From assembly GCA_032871835.1 (NCBI GenBank), contig CM065295.1, positions 22,888,501 to 22,952,500 of the forward strand: a stretch of 64,000 nucleotides of DNA. Reading direction: 5' to 3'. This document shows, piece by piece, positions 1-10,608 of the stretch (within the stretch, counting starts at the first letter, position 1; each line of letters starts with the position of its first letter). The stretch is from Dipteronia dyeriana (taxonomy: Eukaryota > Streptophyta > Magnoliopsida > Sapindales > Sapindaceae). Below the pieces are notes generated by a model. That model was not told the origin of the DNA. It worked only from the letters and a program-made list of their open reading frames with translations, and made no database searches. The translations under genes were made by a program, and so were the position numbers.

Positions 1-811
1 AGGTTCGACAAGTAGCCTAAGCCAGAAGCCCACCAACCTCTCTAGAAGCCCGCTGTCCCCGCTAGGCATGAAAGAAGAATCTCACCTAAACTACACTACC
101 CCTAGTAAGTGACCACGAGTCCATCCCCGAGCTTTTAAGAACAGAACCAAAGCATAGGTTTACCTCTTTCTACAGGACGACGCGTAGCTAACTCAATAAC
201 CTCCATGAAGAATCATGCCATGAATACACACAAGATCGTATCTACGTTATAACCAACATTAATTCCGCATGCGTGTAAGTCAAGTGTTTGATTCCAAAAA
301 GGAAACAAACTTATCCTTGTCAAAGATATCACCGAATCCGTTATCAATTCGAAGTCAACAACTTTCAAAATAATGAATCCCGCCCGATAAGAGAAGAATG
401 GATTCATAGAATCATGGCGGGATATTTATGTGTTTAAACCTACTTGGACCGGATATAAATAAGGCCAAGCAGAGACAAAACAAAGAGAGGGAGAAATTGA
501 GTGAAAGAAATAGAGAATTACGTCGGGCTTAAATTCTGTCATCAGAACACGACCGTCGTGGTATCTGCTATTCGACAAGCACGAAGTTGTCACCTTCCTA
601 TGTCCTAGAGAGAATGTGAGTGTATGTGAGAGATTTCTGTATATCACGAGTGTTCAATAATAAAGCTCTCATTTGTTATTGTCATTCAATCATTCGTTTC
701 TATCTAAGTAGGCCAGGTATCAAAGGTATCGACCCCGGCCACTACCTCCTTGGTAGTGGTCTCGAGGGTGTTAGTCGAAATTTCTTATCTTGAGCAAATT
801 TCCCATTAACA
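1..811 (+). mobile_element. G0: right part of a Gypsy LTR, cut by window edge
   Basis: The end at 811 (ATTAACA) matches the terminal ATTAACA/TGTTAAT of the other Gypsy LTRs here. The preceding 90 bases (a 'gtatcaaaggtatcgacccc' block, then an 'aaatttcttatcttgagc' block) resemble the reverse of the G2 LTR end near 10615-10700. A plus-strand TATA box at 454 agrees with the orientation. Copia sequence starts directly at 812, so this LTR interrupts Copia-3. The LTR start and any TSD partner lie outside the window. The short minus-strand frames inside (213-407, 426-647) have no recognisable domain and are treated as noise. Confidence 0.65.
454..463 (+). promoter_or_regulatory. TATA box of the G0 LTR
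   Basis: The motif tataaataag sits about 350 bases before the LTR end and is followed by an A/G-rich stretch. This is the usual place for the U3/R boundary of a plant LTR promoter. It is inferred from motif and position only. Confidence 0.4.
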
Positions 812-1083
812 CCATCCATTCCTCTTTTCCTCTTGTATACCCACTTGCACCCGATGGGTTTTATCTCTTTAGGCATGTCTACAAGAGACCAGACTTTGTT
901 TTTAAACATAGATTCAATTTCGGATTGCATTGCCTTTTGCCAATGGCGACTATCAACATCTTTCATTGCTTCCTTGTGCGTATAGGGATCATCGTCGTCC
1001 GGAAGATTCTCTACAAATTCTCCTAGGCTGATGTATCTCCCGAGTTGTCTATTAACCCTCCCACTACGATGAGGTATTGTAGA
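812..1083 (-). pseudogene. pol: Copia-3 pol: N-terminal reverse transcriptase remnant
   Basis: On the minus strand the translation contains WQKAMQSEIESMFKNKVW, then IGCKWVYKRKRGMDG, the opening of the Copia reverse transcriptase domain (RVT_2 type). Upstream, about 966-1083, is an open stretch with the usual acidic linker between integrase and RT (residues PDDDDPYTHKEAM). The reading frame is destroyed at 811/812 by the G0 LTR, right after MDG, so the palm, the YVDD motif and RNase H are absent. Identification is firm. It cannot make a polymerase. Confidence 0.85.
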
Positions 1084-1990
1084 TTATTGATCTTGTGTTG
1101 GTGCAGAACTTACAATTGGGCTTGGTTGCGAAACCTCTTGTGGAATTGTATCTCCTAAAAGCTCATTCAGGACAATTCTACTTTTAGGCACAAAATTATT
1201 CATATAGTCCTTTTCTAGAAATTTTAGATTTGTCGAAACAAATACTTTAAGATCTGAAGGACTATAAAAATAATATCCTTTTGTTCCTTTTGGATACCCT
1301 ACAAATATGCATGTTTCTGAATGGGACTCCATCTTTTCTGTCTTTCCTTTTAACACGTGTGCAGGACATCCAAATATCCTCCATTTTAATAAACTAGGCT
1401 TTCGCCTGGTCCATAACTCATGCGGTGTTTTCGAAACAGATTTAGATGGTACATCGTTTAGAATGTACATGGCAATTTGTAAAGCATATCCCCAAAAAGA
1501 ATTAGGGAGCGTTGAATAACTCAATATAGACCTAACCATGTCTAAAAGAGTTCTATTTCTCTTTTCTACCATCCCATTTTGTTGTGGTGTGCCTGGTGTA
1601 GAAAACTGAGAAATTATCCCATTATCAATAAGATATTGCTGAAACTCACCAGATAAATATTCTCCACCACGATCAAACCTTAAGATTTTTATGCGTTTCT
1701 CAATGCTGATTTTCAACTTCAACTTTAAATGCTTTGCACATGTCAAAAGCATCCGACTTATGTCTCATGAGATACACATAGCCAAATCATGAGTGATAAT
1801 CAGTGAAAGTGATGAAGTACTCATATCCACCTCTAGCTTGAATGCTTAGAAGTCCCCACACATCAGTGTGTATCAATCCTAAACATTCGATGGCTCTTGT
1901 GCCTTTGGTCATAAACGACCTTTTGGTCATTTTACCTTCCAAACAAGATTCACAAGTTGGTAGATCATCGAACTTTAAGTCACCTAGAGG
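1084..1990 (-). pseudogene. pol: Copia-3 pol: integrase
   Basis: The minus-strand frame at 1084-1752 (222 codons) carries the second and third catalytic positions of a Copia integrase: the Asp in LRFDRGGEYL and the Glu in QQNGMVEKRNRTL. WGYALQ and [11 protein letters not shown] follow, then the C-terminal VFVSTNLKFLEKDY region. Between 1753 and 1990 another frame gives the zinc-binding CESCLEGKM and the first catalytic Asp in LIHTDVWG, with a TGA stop in the 'YHS*FGYVYL' stretch. So all three catalytic residues can be read, but a stop and a frame change separate them. It lies directly downstream of the pre-integrase domain, as expected for Copia order. Confidence 0.88.
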
Positions 1991-2445
1991 TTAGTCACTT
2001 ACTAATCTTTTAATCCTATTAAGGTTAATATGACCTAGGCGCAAATGCCATATGTAGGTTTCATCTTTTGATAATTTTACTCTTTTATGATTAGGTTCCG
2101 TTGATTCCGTGTCTAACAAGTGAGAGATATTTTTATACAAGTAGAATAAACCGTTTTCCAGTGTACCCTTACAAACAAAGTTGTTATTCTTACTAATAAT
2201 AAAACCTTTAAACGTAACTGAATATCCAAATTTATTTAAACAAGAGACCAAAATTAAATTCCTCTTGAATTATGGTACATAATAAACGTTTATTAAAATT
2301 AAATGCCTATAAGAATCTAAATTGATTCTAATATCTTAGTAGACACCAACGCTCCGTTGCCTAAATGCAAGTTGAATTCATTATTATTCACTCTTTCCTT
2401 TTCACCACAAAAAAAACATTTTCCTTTGATCTTGGTTACTTTCTT
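1991..2445 (-). pseudogene. pol: Copia-3 pol: pre-integrase domain with protease deleted
   Basis: The frame at 1991-2251 ends in TYIWHLRLGHINLNRI, the histidine part of the HHCC motif that precedes Copia integrase. Upstream, at about 2260-2445, the translation begins a zinc knuckle (KGKCFFCG). It then jumps within a few codons to NEFNLHLGNGALVST, which normally lies well after the protease active site. The second half of the zinc knuckle and the DSGA aspartic-protease motif are therefore missing. Copia-1 keeps both (16287-16328 and about 16437). Confidence 0.75.
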
Positions 2446-2454
2446 GGTCTTCTT

Positions 2455-3152
2455 CTAAGAAGGCTCAAGTTGCTTTTTCTTTTGTTGTCTCTTGACCTTC
2501 TTACGGGTCATTAACAGTAGCAACTTTTCAAGCATATGAATCTCTTGACCCTTGCCTTTCACAAGGACTATTTTTTTCGCGCTTTGAACATCTTGCATCA
2601 GGCCTTGCAAGGTGTATTCCTTATTATTCAAGGTGTAGTCCAACTTGAATTGATAAAAGGAATCCGATAGTGAGTTGACAAACATGTCAATTTTGGTCCC
2701 ACCATCTATCTCAGCACTATTCAGTTTAGCAATATTGAGATGTGCAATGACTTTTATCATGTGATCTTTCATACCCTTTCCAGGTTTCATCCTAAGCTTC
2801 ATAAAAGCAATCACTGTCTCTCTCTTAGTCTTCCTAGACCTCATAGCAAACATCTCCTCTAGAGACATCATTATATCGGCAACAGTCTTCATTCTTTCAT
2901 ATTGCTGTTGCAACACGTCAGAGATGGTGGCCATAATGTAACGTACATTTAGCCATTTCATCTAAAGACTTCCACTATTAATACTCATCTCTTTGCTTCT
3001 GAGTAGATTCATTAGTTTGGTGGTTAAGGAATAGACATAATGAATTTATGTTTTTCAACTTGCAATAACAACCAAATTTTCCTTTTCCATGTGACATAAT
3101 TATCATCAGTTAAAGTATTATCTTTTAGGATGTTGATTAGGGATGGGGTCAT
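2455..3152 (-). pseudogene. gag: Copia-3 gag
   Basis: The start is the ATG at 3152-3150 on the minus strand. It opens MTPSLINILKDNTLTDDNYV then a tryptophan, the conserved Copia Gag beginning. Stops follow after about 40 codons (FIMSIP*). A second open stretch, 2455-2961, continues Gag with EEMFAMRSRK, KPGKGMKDHMIKVIAHLN and FVNSLSDSFYQFKLDY. The C-terminal part is lysine-rich and runs into the broken zinc knuckle. The protein would form the virus-like particle. Several stops and frame changes mean only fragments could be made. Confidence 0.85.
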
Positions 3153-4512
3153 GATTTCGTTTTTATAACAAAAATTATATAAGTAAATAATCATGATAAA
3201 GCACTTTTGAATATTTATCTTGAATTAAATAAAATAATTCAATCGCAAAAAATCAACGGTGATCTAACACCCATAAATGTCACACCTCATTTGGGAGTTC
3301 ACAACATTTACTAGTTGGACTAGGTCCCACCTAATTGTTAACATAACAACCAATGTTTTCATTTTAGACTTGCAATTTTATTAACAAGAACTCTTGGGAG
3401 GATATTAATAAAATTACATTGAGTTTGTTACCAAGTTATCGACCTTCAATATAGTCCCTCACGAATATCCCTCCTTTGGGAGTAGATATCATTTTGGCTA
3501 ATTGTCTAGTCTATCCTTGTAAGGAAGTATCTTGCTAAATTCCATTTATGAATATTTCTTGGGAGGTTATTACACGAAACATAAAGCTCAACTAAACTTG
3601 GAGGCCGTATGTGTTCCAAAACACCTACTCCCACTCAATTGTTTAAGGCGTGTGATCAAATTCCAAAGAATGATTTACCAAGTTATCTAGATGCCAATTT
3701 AGATACCTAAACCATTCCATGCATGTTCATACCAAAAGAGATATATGAAAGGCACTCCTATTCTATATGACATGTTATCAAACAATGACAAACATTGCAA
3801 TATTTACAAAAAATATAAATAGCTACAATTTTGGTCCATCCTAGAAAAGCAAATAAATTACATGTCTTGAAATACAAAAAACTCCTTTCTTGGCAAACAA
3901 GTCTTCATGCGACCTTTGTCGTTTAGACTCCCTCGGCTGCCTCCCATGGGCGTTCACACCCTTGGCTCCCTACCCATAGGCATGCGTATGCCACAACCCC
4001 GTAAAGGGCTGCCATGCACAGCCCATGGCTTCCATAGGGCTGCCGTGTACAGCCCATGCACAACAAACGTGGCCGCGTGCTTTTCGCACGCACATTTGTT
4101 GCTACTGCTCGCACACTCCCAAGCTTGTTTCGGTTGCTTCCAATTCTTCAAACCTTCGAGTCTTCGATACTTGAATGTACTACAGAAGTATTTAAATAAT
4201 AAAATACTGCAGTTTTTTTTTCATTACAACAACAAAATAAAAAAAAATTAGCAACTACCAAGAAGGAAATTATGGCGATGATAGACCACCCTTCTTGTTA
4301 CAATCCCAAAACAAAATTACATTGAAATTCTAGGACCAAAATTGAGCAATAACAAACCATATATAAAACATATATATATATATATCCATACATTCCAATG
4401 TAAATATATATGCGAATACCTAGAGTGCCATCTCTTTCTAAAACATGCATATGTACAATAAAAAGAAAAAAGATTCACGTACACATACATCAATTAATCA
4501 AGGGTACAACCA
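3153..4512 (-). other. Copia-3 leader between primer site and gag
   Basis: These 1.36 kb hold no recognisable coding domain and are the untranslated leader. A locally GC-rich stretch at about 3905-4095 contains a near-repeat of 'ggctgccatgcacagcccat' and 'ggctgccgtgtacagcccat', which explains the spurious frames on both strands there. (TA)n runs sit at 4369-4385. A long leader also occurs in Copia-1 and Copia-2 (about 1.55 kb). Confidence 0.6.
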
Positions 4513-4526
4513 GGTTCTGATACCAA
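4513..4526 (-). other. Primer-binding site of Copia-3
   Basis: On the minus strand this reads TTGGTATCAGAACC, one base from the LTR end. It matches the initiator-tRNA-Met type site common in plant Copia elements, with one change (GAACC for GAGCC). It fixes the element orientation and the inner border of the 5' LTR. Confidence 0.85.
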
Positions 4527-4527
4527 T

Positions 4528-6838
4528 TGTAGGGAAAAAACCACGCGCAACGGAAGCGTGAGAAAATTTAATAATAAAAATTAGGGTTTTCATATAAATA
4601 AAATTTTTCCCTTTGACTAACAAGAACCTTAAACCTAGATTAATTGATGTATATAAAAGTGTCGTACCTTTTTCTCATGATGATTGAAAAAGCACCGAAT
4701 TGATTCCGTAAGATCTTCCAATCCAACCATGAACTTGAATCACCTAGGAGTGTGGGCTCCCTTTCTTTTAATGGTATACTTGAGGATCGAAACAAACAAA
4801 ATCTTATTCTTTATTAGTTACAATAATCCTCCAAGAAGAAAACAAAGAACGTTAGGTCACTTGTGAATTATCAATCAATTTGATTGAAACTCGCGTGAAC
4901 CTTGATTCGATGTTGTACACAAAACCTTTTGATGTAAAGGCTACTAGTGTACTACTGAAAACTAAACGTTCTTTCTTCCTATCTCTTCTTTCACGATTCA
5001 CACACTATATCTTATAGTTGATTGAATTTTGTCTAGAGTAAAATCAGATTTTTCTCCCTAAAAACTCCTATGATGGCCAAATTCTTCTCTTAGAAAAGTA
5101 GGGCTGACCGAAATTAACATACATATATACAGGATCATAAATCCTCCCCTAAGAAGGATTTACTTGGTTGGCAAGAATCCTTTCCTTAGGTGGATTTATT
5201 TGGTAGTTAAGAATCCTTATCTAAAAGGAATTCTATCCTATTATATATATATGGGCTGGCCGAAATTTCATTGGATATTTATTAGGATCACAAATCATTT
5301 CCGAAGAAGGATTTACTTGGTTGTTAAGAATCCTTTCCTTAGGTGGATTTACTTAGTTGTTAAAAATCCTTTTCTAAAAGGAGATGGTCTCCTAAAAATT
5401 ATACTATTGTTGGTAGTATAATTAATATTAAAGACTATATTTGATAAATAGATAAATAAAAGGAATTATTTATCTAATCAAATTAGGAAGTCTTTAATAT
5501 GGTTACAAATACACTATAGGATAGAATATCAGCAAATTAATTATTTTTCATTTAATTAAATTATAAAATAATATAATATAATTAAGCTATTCTAAATAGT
5601 CTTGCCACCTAAACCATATATATGGGCCAATATATTATTTTTTTATTTTATTAAATCCATTTAACCTTTATAAAAAGTCCACAAGTGAACTAGACCCTTT
5701 CTTACAAAAAGAAACAAGTCCACATACCTCAATAAAATTCTAGATGGACACATAAATTGGTCCGGTAGAATATATCAAGTGATCCATGCAAGTTCGTGTG
5801 GATTGGGGATCTTGGCGGGCTATCTAAATTTAAGCTCCAACAGACACAACCCAATCACAATCAACAAATGATTCACTTAGGTCCGATCTATTTAATTTTA
5901 GTTCATTCCACTAAAGAACTAAAATTGAACTCTTAAATGAAGATATAATAAGTTGATGTTAATCATTCATACCCTAGACAACCTTATTGGAGAAAGTGTA
6001 TCCTCGTGAAGAATACCAGTAATTGCCAAGAGCTCTTAGACCACCTATAGCTCTCCAAGTTACCATATTTACTCATATGACCACATTTTGAACTTGGATA
6101 TTTTGACTTGTCCAGAAGTTATGTTTCAATAGACACTATTGAAAACTTAATGTGATGATTTAATATCCAATACCTCAAAACATCCATACGATGGTATTCT
6201 ACTCTCATTTAATAAATGGAGCCATGATGTCCATATCTATAAATGAAGTCCTCTATGTATTAACAAATGAATACCACCAAACTATCGAGGATAGACTATG
6301 CTATATAATCGTACTTATTGATAGCTCAAATGATAACACTTGCAACCATAAGTCCATCAGTTATCTCAGGATTGAGATCGACTCTCCGATTGTCTTCAAA
6401 TAAAAACTTTTATCCGTTGATGGTTCTAGATAAAGTATTTCATTGTGATCCAATTCAATGCACCCAGTGCACTAGATTCTTTTACCCAAAGACACAACAC
6501 TTTGATGATTTTAGACTCATCATAACACATTTGATCCCACTCAAATGCCAGCAAAAGAATCTACAACTTTGACAAGATAAAGGCACTCAACCTTTTATCT
6601 TAAGTTGTGAATATTATTCAAGACTAACTTAAGAATTGTGTCTACCTCGTACATATCTTGATGTATGAATAATTTTTCTTTTCTCATAGTCTTTTGACCT
6701 TATGATTATTTACTTTTGAAAATTATAATAATTAAACTATAAATGCTATAAGATTTTTTAAACTAGAAATCACTTTATTAATATGAAAAGATTGTCAAAT
6801 ACATTTTTACACTCTTGCTATCAAGCATAATCCCAACA
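4528..6838 (-). repeat. 5' LTR of Copia-3 (2311 bp)
   Basis: In plus coordinates it runs from TGTAGGGAAAA at 4528 to CCCAACA at 6838. The termini match the homologous solo LTR at 33874-36293 (TGTAGGGAAAA ... CCTAACA), and the two copies align over most of their length. The inner border is set by the primer site at 4513-4526. A 36-bp minisatellite lies inside (5143-5390). The plus-strand frames at 4684-6572 are not genes, since the solo copy shares them only as LTR sequence. Confidence 0.9.
5143..5390. repeat. 36-bp minisatellite in Copia-3 LTR
   Basis: A degenerate unit of about 36 bases (starting 'ggatttacttggttggcaag') occurs in two blocks, about 5156-5230 and 5305-5380. Because 36 is a multiple of 3, the plus strand happens to translate as repeats of IYLVVKNPFLRW. 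The same array is present in the solo LTR at about 34520-34780. It is best explained as an LTR repeat rather than a coding gene. Confidence 0.7.
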
Positions 6839-8093
6839 ATAATAACAAACGCCTTAACGTAAAGTCGCTTTGTTACCTGGAACGTCGATTACCTCAAAAG
6901 GTTTTGTAGTAGCAGGGTAAACATTGATAGGAATCGCCATGAGTTTGTATTTCCTTTGATTTTGATCTCCACGATAGTTTTCCTATGATCATTATTCGCC
7001 TATGATCGTGACCATAAGAGCTACACTACGCTCTTGATGCCCTGGACTAGATTAATCCATCCAGGAACATCACCTTGACCAAGAGAGCTACATAACACTC
7101 ATGATGCCTTGGACCGATTAATCCACCAAAGAGGATCTCCTTAACCAGGAGAGCTACACAACACTTCTGATGCCCTGGACCAAATTAATCCCTTTGGAAG
7201 GATCGCTATGGTATTTTGAAAATAATCGCTTTGAGACCAGGATAACCAAATGGCCCTACTGTTGCCCTGATCAGGCAACATCCTTTTCCAGGAAGGGTCT
7301 GATTGCCTACCAGATTTCGAGGCAAGAGGTTGGTCGGGGAAGCCCCATCACTGCCCTTGATGCCTTTGGTCGTGCGAAATCCCTAAGAAGGGTCTGGTTG
7401 TAAGTGCATAGTTACCTTCTAGACCAAGGTTGCGAAGTTGTGGCCTTAGTTGCCCGTTGCTTCCTCAAGACCAGAATAACCAAATGGCCATCCTATTACC
7501 TTGGCCGGGCCACCCATATGCTAAGAAGGATCTGGATGGCATAGTGGCCTACCAGGATCTCCCCAGTTTGCCTAGGTACCAGGATCCTTAAAGCAAGAAT
7601 GCCAGGTACCATGATTCGCCTATGTGTTTTTGCTTATATACCAGGATTCCTGGAATAGAATGCTAGGTACCCAGATTGCCCACATGAGCCTTATCCCAAA
7701 TAATTGAGCAGTACAATTTGTCATAACTTACCTTTACTGTTTATCAAAATTTATACTGACTAGAGCATTGGGAGTTCCACCCAAGGGAATATACCCATCT
7801 GTGGTCCACCATCGCTCATTTTGTTTTACAGGAATGTTAAGTACCCGGATTCGCCTATGTTTCATCTATATATAAAGACCTGGTGTAAAAATGGCCTTGG
7901 TTGTCTGCCAGGATCTTTTCGCCTAAGTACTAGGACTCGTAACATTAGAATGACTAGTACACAGATTTGCCTAAGCTAAACATGCTTGGAACAATTTTCA
8001 TTTCAAGTAATGATTTCTAGTAAGAATCGACAACCAAAATTCTTCAAGTATTACAAATTCTGACTCCAACCCCAACTATGTACTAGTGTTCAA
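6839..8093 (+). other. G1 3' untranslated region with tandem repeats
   Basis: No domain-bearing frame was found. The frame at 7170-7403 is a by-product of repeats. The stretch is rich in short words such as accagg, ggtacc and gccctggacca. It corresponds in position and sequence style to the region between integrase and the antisense gene in G2 and G3. Confidence 0.6.
7018..7215 (+). repeat. Three tandem copies of a ~66-bp unit
   Basis: Copies start with gagctac at 7018, 7085 and 7151 (periods 67 and 66). Each contains 'gatgccctggac' or a close variant, then gattaatcc. The third copy fades after about 7190. This is the G1 version of the repeat array in this class of Gypsy 3' region. Confidence 0.8.
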
Positions 8094-8096
8094 GTC

Positions 8097-8107
8097 ATGG
8101 GGGCTTC
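8097..8107 (+). other. Polypurine tract of G1
   Basis: atgggggcttc directly precedes TGTTAACAACC. G2 has gaggggacttc and G3 gaggacttc in the same position next to their LTRs (on the minus strand). This shows that the LTR at 8108 is a 3' LTR in plus orientation. Confidence 0.75.
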
Positions 8108-8550
8108 TGTTAACAACCATTTTTGGCTAGGGTCCAAAGAAGAATTTTTTATCTACCAGTGCCTGGTAGGGCTTACCAGGTAGAGTCTAAATCAGGACCG
8201 ATATCTAGACACCAGGAATACTCGATTCCATGGGCCAATAGGAAATCAATACCACCATCTACATACTACCAGTTATCAAGCAGAACTGGTACTAGGGTAC
8301 CTCCTGCCTAGAGCCTAGGTACCACAAAACTAGCACGGTACCTAAGTACTGCATTACCATTTCAGGACCCATCCACGACATGTATCTTCTCTACCCAGCA
8401 AGAAGAATGGTATCAATAAGGTACCAGCCTACCAAAACAATGACAACAAGAGTATACTGGTACATCCGTGTACCTCACCTAAATGAATGAAGTCAGTTTC
8501 ATCTCCAACAAAGAAAAAGAAGAGAAAGTTGGCTCAATTAATGCAAGATA

Positions 8551-8720
8551 GTCAACTCTTTAATGGCCATTAACAACTCCATTAATAAGATATTAGTAAA
8601 CTATTTAGTGGCCATTCAACATTCCATTAATGAAGATAATCAACTCCTTAATGGCCTTTCACAACGCCATTAATTATCGGTCAACTCCTTAAGGGATTTT
8701 TACAACACCATTATTGAGAG
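8551..8720 (+). repeat. Four 43-bp repeats in the G1 LTR
   Basis: Degenerate copies start near 8551, 8595, 8638 and 8680 (periods 42-44). Each has a gtcaactccttaatggcc-type opening and a caac.ccattaat-type end. They lie 200-370 bases upstream of the TATA box. Repeats at this position in retroviral-type LTRs often act as enhancers, but function here is only inferred. Confidence 0.75.
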
Positions 8721-8919
8721 AATATACAACTCCATAGACACACAACCATAAGGAAAGAGTCCAAAGAGGAAATAAATACATCTTCTCCGAGATATTAGTC
8801 ACAAGCCAATTTTCTAGGATCAACTACATTAAATGAAAAATCATGTTAAATAAGGAATGAAGACTAATTCAATAATCTTTGGCTTGCATGCCAAGAATGA
8901 AAACCCTAATTACACTGTG

Positions 8920-8929
8920 TATAAATAAA
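8920..8929 (+). promoter_or_regulatory. TATA box of the G1 LTR
   Basis: The motif tataaataaa lies about 480 bases before the LTR end, downstream of the 43-bp repeats. It agrees in orientation with the polypurine tract. Confidence 0.45.
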
Positions 8930-9400
8930 CTGGTACAAGCATATGAAAAGGGGGCTTGATTCGACGACTATCTCACTGCTCATAACACGCCCAAATGGCA
9001 CCCAAAGGAGACCCATAAATCGTATATGGGTCCCCGCTCTCTATTTCTTCCTCCATGCATGCTATTTTGATTGGGGAAATATATGGGAAACCTTAATAAG
9101 CGACCAGGTACCGGGACCTGGGTACCGGGACCTAGGTATCAGGAACAGGGTACCAGGTCTAGGGACTAGGACTAGAACCAGTCCCCCGCACCAGCAAGAG
9201 AACATCAAGCTCCATGTCTCTTCCTTATCCTCGAAGCCCCAACGGGCGGGGTGATTGTCTCCTACCTACCGCACTAGACTCATGTACTCTTTATACATAC
9301 AAGATCTCCAGGGTATGAGGAACTTACCCCCCGTGGCCTATCGGGTAGCGGGTTGAGGGTGTTAATTGAAGTTCCTCACCTCGAAATTTTTTAGTTAATA

Positions 9401-10287
9401 GTATGTTTTTATACCTTTAATTGCATGAATAGATAAACATATAAAAGTTGATATTTACTTTATATTTTAAACATGAGGATCTTTTTTACTTTTTTCATTT
9501 CTAAGATTATGAATTGACACCACTTCAGTTGTCTGTAGAGCAATAAGACATCCAAATATGTCTTTTAAAAAAAAATTATGTTTGTGTCCGTAAAAATATA
9601 AATTTAAGATTTATAATGAAATACTTTATAATTTATTCAATTGCCTATAAGGATAACATCATTATCTACTCTTGATAGAAGTTCATCAAATTGAAGAAAA
9701 TTAAATCCATGTCTCGGTATTAGTGGATAAGTGTCATTAAGAAGAAGTATTTGAAATGTTTTGTTCAATTCAAGCATCCCATCATGTGTAACTATTCTGT
9801 TTGAAGTTTTGTTATGAACATTATGATATTTGTTGATTTCACATATGTTTCCAGCTTTCGGAATTGTGTGAAAGTGTTTTATCTCCCATGGTTGAATTGT
9901 AACATGTATTGTATCTCTCCTAATAATAAAATAAAAATGTTAAAGTCAAATGAATTTTCTAACCAATTCAATAGTTGTTTTGAAATATTTACATTTTTGT
10001 CAGCAAAAATACATTCCAGGCTCAAGGCTTGAGAGTTGTTTCCAATACTTTTTACTATCCACATTCAGCACACTCTAACCCTTATTCTATTACCTTGTTC
10101 ATATGGCTTCAGTGCATAAAAAATAAATTTCAGAATATCTGTAATAAGGAAGAATATTAGTGAAAAATAGACAAAAAATAATAATTATTTGGAATGCAAA
10201 CAACAAAGACAAATGTTTTGAAATAACAATGAAGATACAATATGTTAAGAAGATTAAATTTACTGAAATAAAATGCATGAGTACCTC
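9401..10287 (-). other. Downstream flank of the helicase gene
   Basis: This AT-rich DNA lies just 3' of the helicase stop codon on the minus strand. I see no further conserved domain. The frames at 9814-10032 (plus) and 9879-10064 (minus) overlap each other and look random. A Helitron would end with a short hairpin and CTRR. I could not place one, because G1 cuts the sequence at 9401. Confidence 0.45.
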
Positions 10288-10608
10288 TTAATAAATTATC
10301 AAGAATGTTTTTATAAACAATATTTTTGTATAATTAGAAACTGCATCAACATCATGAGCTATTAAATTTTTTAAACCCTTCTTTGATGTAACTCTAGACA
10401 TAGCAACATACAATTGTCCATGTGTAAAAACTGGTTGGGGCAAATACAATCCAACACTTTTGAGAGATTGTCCCTGACTTTTATTAATGGTCATTGCATA
10501 GCAAAGTGTTATAGGAAATTGAAGTCTTCTAAGAATAAATGGCCATTTACTATCGATTGTTGTCAAAGTGATCCTAGGAATAAAAACTTTATCGCCAATG
10601 TGACTACC
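10288..10608 (-). pseudogene. PIF1-type helicase, C-terminal part (probably Helitron)
   Basis: The minus-strand frame is open from the G2 target site to the stop at 10288. It contains GDKVFIPRITL, then FPITLCYAMTINKSQGQSL and VFTHGQLYVAMSRVTSKKGL. These are the last conserved blocks of PIF1/RecD-type helicases as fused in plant Helitron RepHel proteins, including the INKSQGQS motif. The fragment lacks the Walker motifs, which belong upstream (off window or removed). The upstream continuation is at 50569-51180, split off by the G2 insertion with a CTACC duplication. This short segment has no stop. Helitron origin is likely, but a host PIF1 pseudogene cannot be excluded. Confidence 0.85.
10604..10608. 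repeat. G2 target-site duplication, left copy (CTACC)
   Basis: CTACC stands just before the LTR terminus TGTTAAT at 10609. The identical CTACC stands at 50569-50573, just after the other LTR terminus ATTAACA. Five bases is the usual size for Gypsy insertions. Removing 10609-50573 puts the two helicase pieces in register. Confidence 0.92.

Larger units (their letters stand above)
812..6838 (-). mobile_element. Copia-3: truncated Ty1/Copia element (minus)
   Basis: Reading on the minus strand, the order is 5' LTR (6838 to 4528), primer-binding site, a 1.36-kb leader, gag, pre-integrase domain, integrase and the first part of reverse transcriptase. It stops at 812, where the G0 LTR begins. The rest of RT, RNase H and the 3' LTR are not in the window. 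Pol motifs resemble those of Copia-1 and Copia-2 but are clearly diverged. The element sits in the 3' region of G1, whose sequence begins at 6839. Many stops and a protease deletion make it inactive. A solo LTR of the same family is at 33874-36293. Confidence 0.85.
6839..9400 (+). mobile_element. G1: 3' end of a Gypsy element (plus)
   Basis: This is the 3' untranslated region, polypurine tract and 3' LTR of a plus-oriented Gypsy element related to G2 and G3. The internal part corresponds, in opposite orientation, to the G2 region 39250-40470: the same vocabulary appears ('gtcggggaagcccc', 'cttgatgcctttggtcg', actatgcactta-type words). The left part of the element is separated or removed by Copia-3. 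The right end abuts helicase-type sequence at 9401. Confidence 0.75.
8108..9400 (+). repeat. 3' LTR of G1 (1293 bp)
   Basis: It starts TGTTAACAACCATTTTTGGC, the same opening as the G3 LTR (reverse of 52310-52335). It ends near 9400 in TTAGTTAATA, a mutated form of the family end TTAACA. It contains four 43-bp repeats, a TATA box at 8920, and many ggtacc words near 9110-9160. The plus-strand frames at 8123-8311 and 8943-9254 lie wholly inside the LTR and have no domain. Confidence 0.8.

Noticed and set aside
3907..4251. Plus-strand frame of 114 codons with overlapping minus-strand frames
   Set aside because: It lies in the untranslated leader of a minus-strand Copia element, has no domain, and is open on both strands only because the stretch is GC-rich and internally repeated.
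5143..5390. Regular ~36-bp repeats resembling a CRISPR array by length
   Set aside because: Units are directly adjacent and degenerate with no unique spacers. They sit inside a plant LTR and recur in its solo copy. CRISPR arrays do not occur in plant nuclear DNA.
9814..10064. Overlapping plus and minus frames downstream of the helicase
   Set aside because: No motif, AT-rich composition and mutual overlap make both look random.
9401..10287. Search for a Helitron 3' end (hairpin plus CTRR)
   Set aside because: No convincing hairpin followed by CTRR was found before G1 cuts the sequence, so Helitron termini are not annotated.
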